From assembly GCF_000346465.2 (NCBI RefSeq), contig NC_034015.1:18275510-18339509 (forward strand): a stretch of DNA of 64,000 nt, read 5' to 3'. The notes under the pieces are model-generated. The model saw nothing but the letters and a program-made list of their open reading frames with translations. It was not told the origin of the DNA and did not search any database. Below, one piece after another: positions 59,876-64,000 of this stretch. The stretch comes from Prunus persica. Lineage: Eukaryota; Streptophyta; Magnoliopsida; Rosales; Rosaceae. Position 1 is the stretch's first letter. The number at the start of each line of letters is the position of its first letter. The translations under genes were made by a program, and so were the position numbers.

Positions 59876-61506
59876 TCAACCTAGAATGGGGAAGATACGA
59901 GCCACGTGCTCTAATGGAATGCCATCGTCTGTGCTCTTTTTCAGCTCTGGATGGTTAAATTCATTTCGAGGCAGGACAATGAGTTGACCCCTTCCATGAC
60001 CTTTCTCAAGAATCCAACCGTTATTGGCTACATGGTGCTCAAGGAATTTGTCCAGGGATAGGCCTTCAATATTGATAGCCTGTGACATACCACATCTAAA
60101 TATAAGTCTTGCAGACAATATACAAAGCAGCAGAGGATATTTTAAGAGCTCCCAGAGTAAAAGTATTCCCAAACAAAATGTGATTTATGTATAAAATTGA
60201 AGCAGATACCTCAGCAAGCACAGATCGGGGAACCCTTTGGTACGTCAAGGAAAGAACATGAATTGCATAGGCTTGAATTGCTTGCTCAAAACCTGCAAAC
60301 AATTCTCTTGTAAGTGCATTACATACAACATAACATAAATACACAATACTGAGAAAATATGATGGTGACAAAACCAGTAGCAGGACATCATCCATAACAA
60401 TTCCATAAATCGAATACCTGGGACAGCTTCAACTATGTGACGATTCTTGGATGCTTCATCCCAGAATTGACTGAACCTTCCAGTCTGCAAAAGGAAGAAG
60501 TAGCTTTGTAAGCCATGCATAAGTACTGAATCAAAGGACCACAGACACCACATATACCTCCAAATAGTGAGATAGGACAGTGAGTGTCTTGAACTGCTCC
60601 TCCATTTGCTGATAAAGAATTAGAGAAAACAAAAGAGGGGATTAGCTGAACAACATTCATTGACCAAAAAAGTTCAATAAGATTCAACCTCCAAAACAAT
60701 CTCAAATTTTGATAATGAAATTCATTGCAATAACATAAAGAGATGACGAAACTAATCAGAGCTGAATAACCGAGGAACTTGGATACCACTTTGTAATTTT
60801 GACACACACATATATACACACTGCAGAACCCATTTGAACACTTTGTCACTCATGTTAACAAAAATAATGAAATTCCAACTGGGTATGTAAGAAAATGAGA
60901 GAACTTATACCACTCTTTCTGGGATTAAGAATAGACAAAGGCCGAAATCAGGGGAGGGCATTGCCATCAGTGCCTGCACATTAATACACATACAAATAAG
61001 ACAAATTTCTTACTTTTGCATTAAAAATAAAACTAAAAGAAACGTTTTGCAGCAATAGGATTTAATGGAGACCTTAACCAAGATGCGGGCAACAATTTGA
61101 GTGCTCATACGGTCCGGCTCAAACTGCACCCAGGAAAAAAAAAATAGACAGATAAGTTTACAGAATCTAAAACACAAACCAATTTTTAAAGAAAAACCCA
61201 GTTCTCCTATTACCTGATAGATACGAAGAAGGCAGAGATTGGCATCGAGATTATAAGTTTGTGAAGAAACCTAAAACATTGAAAAACAAATATAGGCCAG
61301 TCAATCAATCAATAATTAATTCAGTTAAGAACTAATTAACCCAAATATCAGCATTCATTCATCAATAAGATACAGAGACATACCTGCTCGTTAACGTAGT
61401 TTTCAAGATCGGAAAGCATGTCGGGGTTGTACGGATTCACAGCCAGCAGCTGCTCCACCGCCAACGCCACCTGCTGCTGCTGTTGTTGTGGAACCTCTCT
61501 CCCCAT
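59876..61506 (-). CDS. TIF3K1: Eukaryotic translation initiation factor 3 subunit K
   Basis: Eight exons (minus): 61384-61506, 61214-61270, 61073-61123, 60911-60973, 60558-60608, 60418-60484, 60210-60292, 59876-60079, giving 232 aa. It begins MGREVPQQQQQQ, a polyglutamine tract coded by CAG/CAA. eIF3k motifs follow: LLAVNPYNPDMLSDLENYVN, YNLDANLCLLRIYQFEP, SRFSQFWDEA-like FSQFWDEASKNRHIVE, and FEQAIQAYAIHVLSLTYQRV. The winged-helix end reads LDKFLEHHVANNGW. eIF3k is a small subunit of the eIF3 complex, bound next to eIF3l. Length suits the plant family (about 225 aa) allowing for the Gln run. Confidence 0.95.
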
Positions 61507-63373
61507 TGTTCCGATTTGGGTTTCTTTTCTTCTTTGTTTATTCGAAAAATCTCTCTGTAGATTTTGTATCGTCGTCTCTCCTTCAGTTTCGATAGCTTGC
61601 AAGTACACAAACAACACGAGAGCGAAAAAGGGTTTGAGGGTTTTGGCTCGCTGGCCTATAGTTTTGCGTTAACGATTACAGCCGTACCAAATTTACCTAT
61701 ATACCCCTTACTTTCGTTCCTTTTCTTTTTCTTTTTCCTTTCTTAGATTTTCTTTTTTGGTTAAGTAAATTATAAATTCAAGGTCATGTTTACCTATATA
61801 CCTCTTAATTCTTTTTTGGTTGGTAAAGGAAACTTCCCTTTTTTTCTTTTTCTGTTTTGTCAAAGTTAGGAAAATGAGAGGAAATTCACACACACATGTA
61901 TTATGGGAGCTTAAGCTTAAGATCACTTGGAAGCGCATCAAATGTTTGGGTCAATCCAACTAACACCTCATTGGTAAGGAAGTTGCTTACGGTGTTATTT
62001 TGATTGTATGGAACATGTGTTAATTGTTGTGCAAATTCTATGTGTTTTCAGCTCCATTAGAGAGAGAAAAAAAAAATACACAAACATAGAGAAAGAAACA
62101 AAGTCCACGACACAATATAAGTAGTAATTGAGTAAGTCTTATTATTGTTTCAAACCAAAATTATTGCATATGCAAGACATAATTCCTTATTTATTTTCTG
62201 CAGCAAGACCTCCGCATTGCATGCACTTACGCCTCAGTAGCCAATGCTTTAATTAATATGGTTATTTTTGTAGCAGCTCTCATAGCATGAATTCACGACA
62301 CCTTTCATATAGTGTTTATTTATAATATCAATCAAATAAAACCAAAATAAGAATATCAATGATCGAAATATAATTTCAAACAAATGATCAAGCAAGGGAG
62401 AGGAAATGACCAGAAGTAGTAGTTGTGGTGGCAATGGAGTTGGCACAATTATGTGTACAATTATACACAACATTCGAAGGTCCAAACTTGCATTTAATCA
62501 TGCATTTTGTCGCACTTCGTACACCACAAGGAATAAGATGATCATTTGGAACTACATGATTTGTATTGGAAGGATGGGAGACATCCTCAACTTGACCAAG
62601 AGTCTTGCCATTTTGAACCACATTGGTATAAGAAGGATTGAATATCAGCTTGATCTATTGCAAGAACAAGCATGCTCATCAAAACCACAGCCCTCAACAC
62701 AGCATCCATTGCTCCTCACTTTTCTTTGTTTTTCTTTTTCTTTCAACTCTATTTGATTGTCGAAGTTTGTTGGTGTTGGAAGTGGAAGCTAAAGCCACAG
62801 TTTATGGGAGACCCTTAAACCCTTTGGCCATCTATGGTTCTAAGCATGATTTGGAGCTAATTACATGAGCTGTAATGAAGCCTAGATTGAAGCGATACAT
62901 GCATGACTATCCTTTTTAGCATAATTGAAGGTGTCTCTTTTGATTTCATGGCGATGACCAGTGAAGACCACCCACAGTTCAGTCCAAAATATTTCTCTGG
63001 TGAGCCTCAAATTTTTATTAATTGCTGGATGTAATTCAGGCGGTTTTGTATTCATAATATATATTCTGAGCTGTGTGTATATTTGGTTTCTCATTCTAGG
63101 GAGTTAAAGAGGATCCGTGTTGTATTTCTTCTATTTCAGTTTTCAAACAAAAGAAAAGCCATAGTAATATCCGAGTGTAAAAAACATCCATGGTGACGGT
63201 CGCACCGGAAGATTACTCCAAGGCTGGGAGGCTTTCAAGCAAGCCCTCAAGGTTGGCAATATTACTACTAAAATAACCATTTACATTCATTGAAATTGCA
63301 AATTAGTACATACATCACAATTCTTGTTCCTGGATGCACAGCTTACATAACAAAAAAAATTTACACTACTGTT
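61507..63373. other. Intergenic between eIF3k and the NACK kinesin
   Basis: Holds the eIF3k promoter (right of 61506) and the kinesin 3' flank. The only coding-like signal is the broken cysteine-rich frame at 62388-62709. Confidence 0.5.
62388..62709 (-). pseudogene. Possible small secreted Cys-rich peptide gene with a broken frame
   Basis: A minus-strand ATG at 62709 opens a 40-codon frame with a hydrophobic signal-like start (MDAVLRAVVLMSMLVLA) that stops at 62587. A second frame, offset by one, continues to 62388 and carries five cysteines. Four have the spacing C-x3-C-x10-C-x3-C, also seen in plant alpha-hairpinin-type peptides. The two halves look like one gene split by a small indel, by an unrecognised intron or by a sequence error. 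No homologous family was firmly recognised, so function is unassigned. Confidence 0.35.
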
Positions 63374-64000
63374 TTACAGATTCAAGAGATTTGATATCAA
63401 GTTCCAGCCCATCCATGTTTTCTTATCAGAAGGGTGTGCAAAATTGAGTTCAAACATCTCCTTGCTAACATGTTCACCAGATTCACAGAAGCCCACCAGC
63501 TTGGCAACAATTTCAGCACTTTCTTGTACATGTTGCATGTTATGAGGATCTGTCCACAATTTGTTCACGAGTTGCAGCCTCCTCTGTTTTCCTCCTGGTG
63601 GAATCTCCCATTTCACATAAAGCATTTCTCTTTCATCTGCTGTCAGTCTAGAACTCACCCTCTTAGCTAAATATTCTCTTTCTTGCTTTAGAGCCTTGAT
63701 GCTGCAAAATCCATACATCCAACCAAACATATTGTCACAAGTTCACAAATCAATAAATATATCAGCAGATTATTACAAGTACTGTTGGTTAGTCTTATAA
63801 GAGGATTAAAACTACTTGGGATGTATGTACCTAGCTGAGACTGAGCCTGCAGGTTCATCGCCTAAAAGTGCCGGACTTGCATTGCCAAGATCCGAGAAGT
63901 GTCTCTCCAGCCATTGCAATCTTCGAAGTTCCACTTCCATGTAAATCTGATCAGTAGGGTCTCCCTTGAATAACATATAAAATTGTGTGCGGTGTATAAT
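63374..64000 (-). CDS. NACK-type kinesin (HINKEL/TETRASPORE family), C-terminal part
   Basis: The last two exons are visible (minus): the terminal exon 63374-63701 and the one before it, 63831-64000, which continues past the right edge. The visible protein reads [40 protein letters not shown], then [31 protein letters not shown] and a final [16 protein letters not shown]. This is the conserved DUF3490 C-terminus of plant NACK1/NACK2 kinesins. These motors bring the NPK1 MAP kinase kinase kinase to the phragmoplast midzone to drive cell-plate growth. The motor domain lies outside the window. Position next to SAC suggests the TES ortholog, but HINKEL cannot be excluded from this part alone. Confidence 0.93.

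Noticed and set aside
62406..62756. Plus-strand 116-codon frame
   Set aside because: Antisense to the cysteine-rich frames and without recognisable domains; its apparent Cys content is incidental.

Overview
The window is plant nuclear DNA from a dicot, probably a woody rosid. Genes are intron-rich with GT/AG splice sites, the intergenic DNA is AT-rich, and plant-specific families (FAB1, a FYVE/SYLF protein, an LRL-type bHLH, a NACK kinesin) sit among plant transposons, including a 5S-bearing Cassandra TRIM. A Rosaceae origin would fit but is inferred only from general resemblance. One run of 229 Ns interrupts the sequence.

Layout, left to right. FAB1 (PI3P 5-kinase, minus strand, 3' end outside the window); a bHLH factor (minus); a cluster of RBR (RING1-IBR-RING2) ubiquitin-ligase genes and relics on the minus strand (13.5-26.6 kb), with a Helitron, two hAT-like elements and a SINE; a FYVE/SYLF CFS1-like gene and the spliceosomal RED/SMU2 gene (minus); a GDSL lipase (plus); a repeat-rich stretch (39-43.5 kb) with a Cassandra element inside an array of about 22-bp palindromes, an ARIADNE exon fragment, an RBR pseudogene and a GDSL pseudogene; two RBR genes on the plus strand (43.6-48.0 kb); a 16-exon SAC-domain phosphoinositide phosphatase (plus); eIF3k (minus); a possible small cysteine-rich gene with a broken frame; and the 3' end of a NACK-type kinesin (minus, running off the right edge).

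Two themes stand out. First, three genes tied to the PI3P/PI(3,5)P2 system lie within 58 kb: the kinase FAB1, a PI3P-binding FYVE/SYLF protein and a SAC phosphatase. From memory, the order kinesin-SAC-FYVE matches Arabidopsis TES-SAC3-CFS1. Second, about ten RBR loci in every state from intact to relic occupy both sides of the conserved genes. All five intact genes share one intron at the same codon phase, just after the conserved Cys that follows the catalytic Cys of RING2. Individual copies have acquired a duplicated RING1, a minisatellite-encoded tail, a C-terminal hydrophobic segment, or a long acidic N-terminus with an internal repeat. This looks like an actively diversifying tandem family.

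Coding coordinates were assembled by hand from splice sites and checked for frame. Exon lengths sum to whole codons for every complete multi-exon gene.
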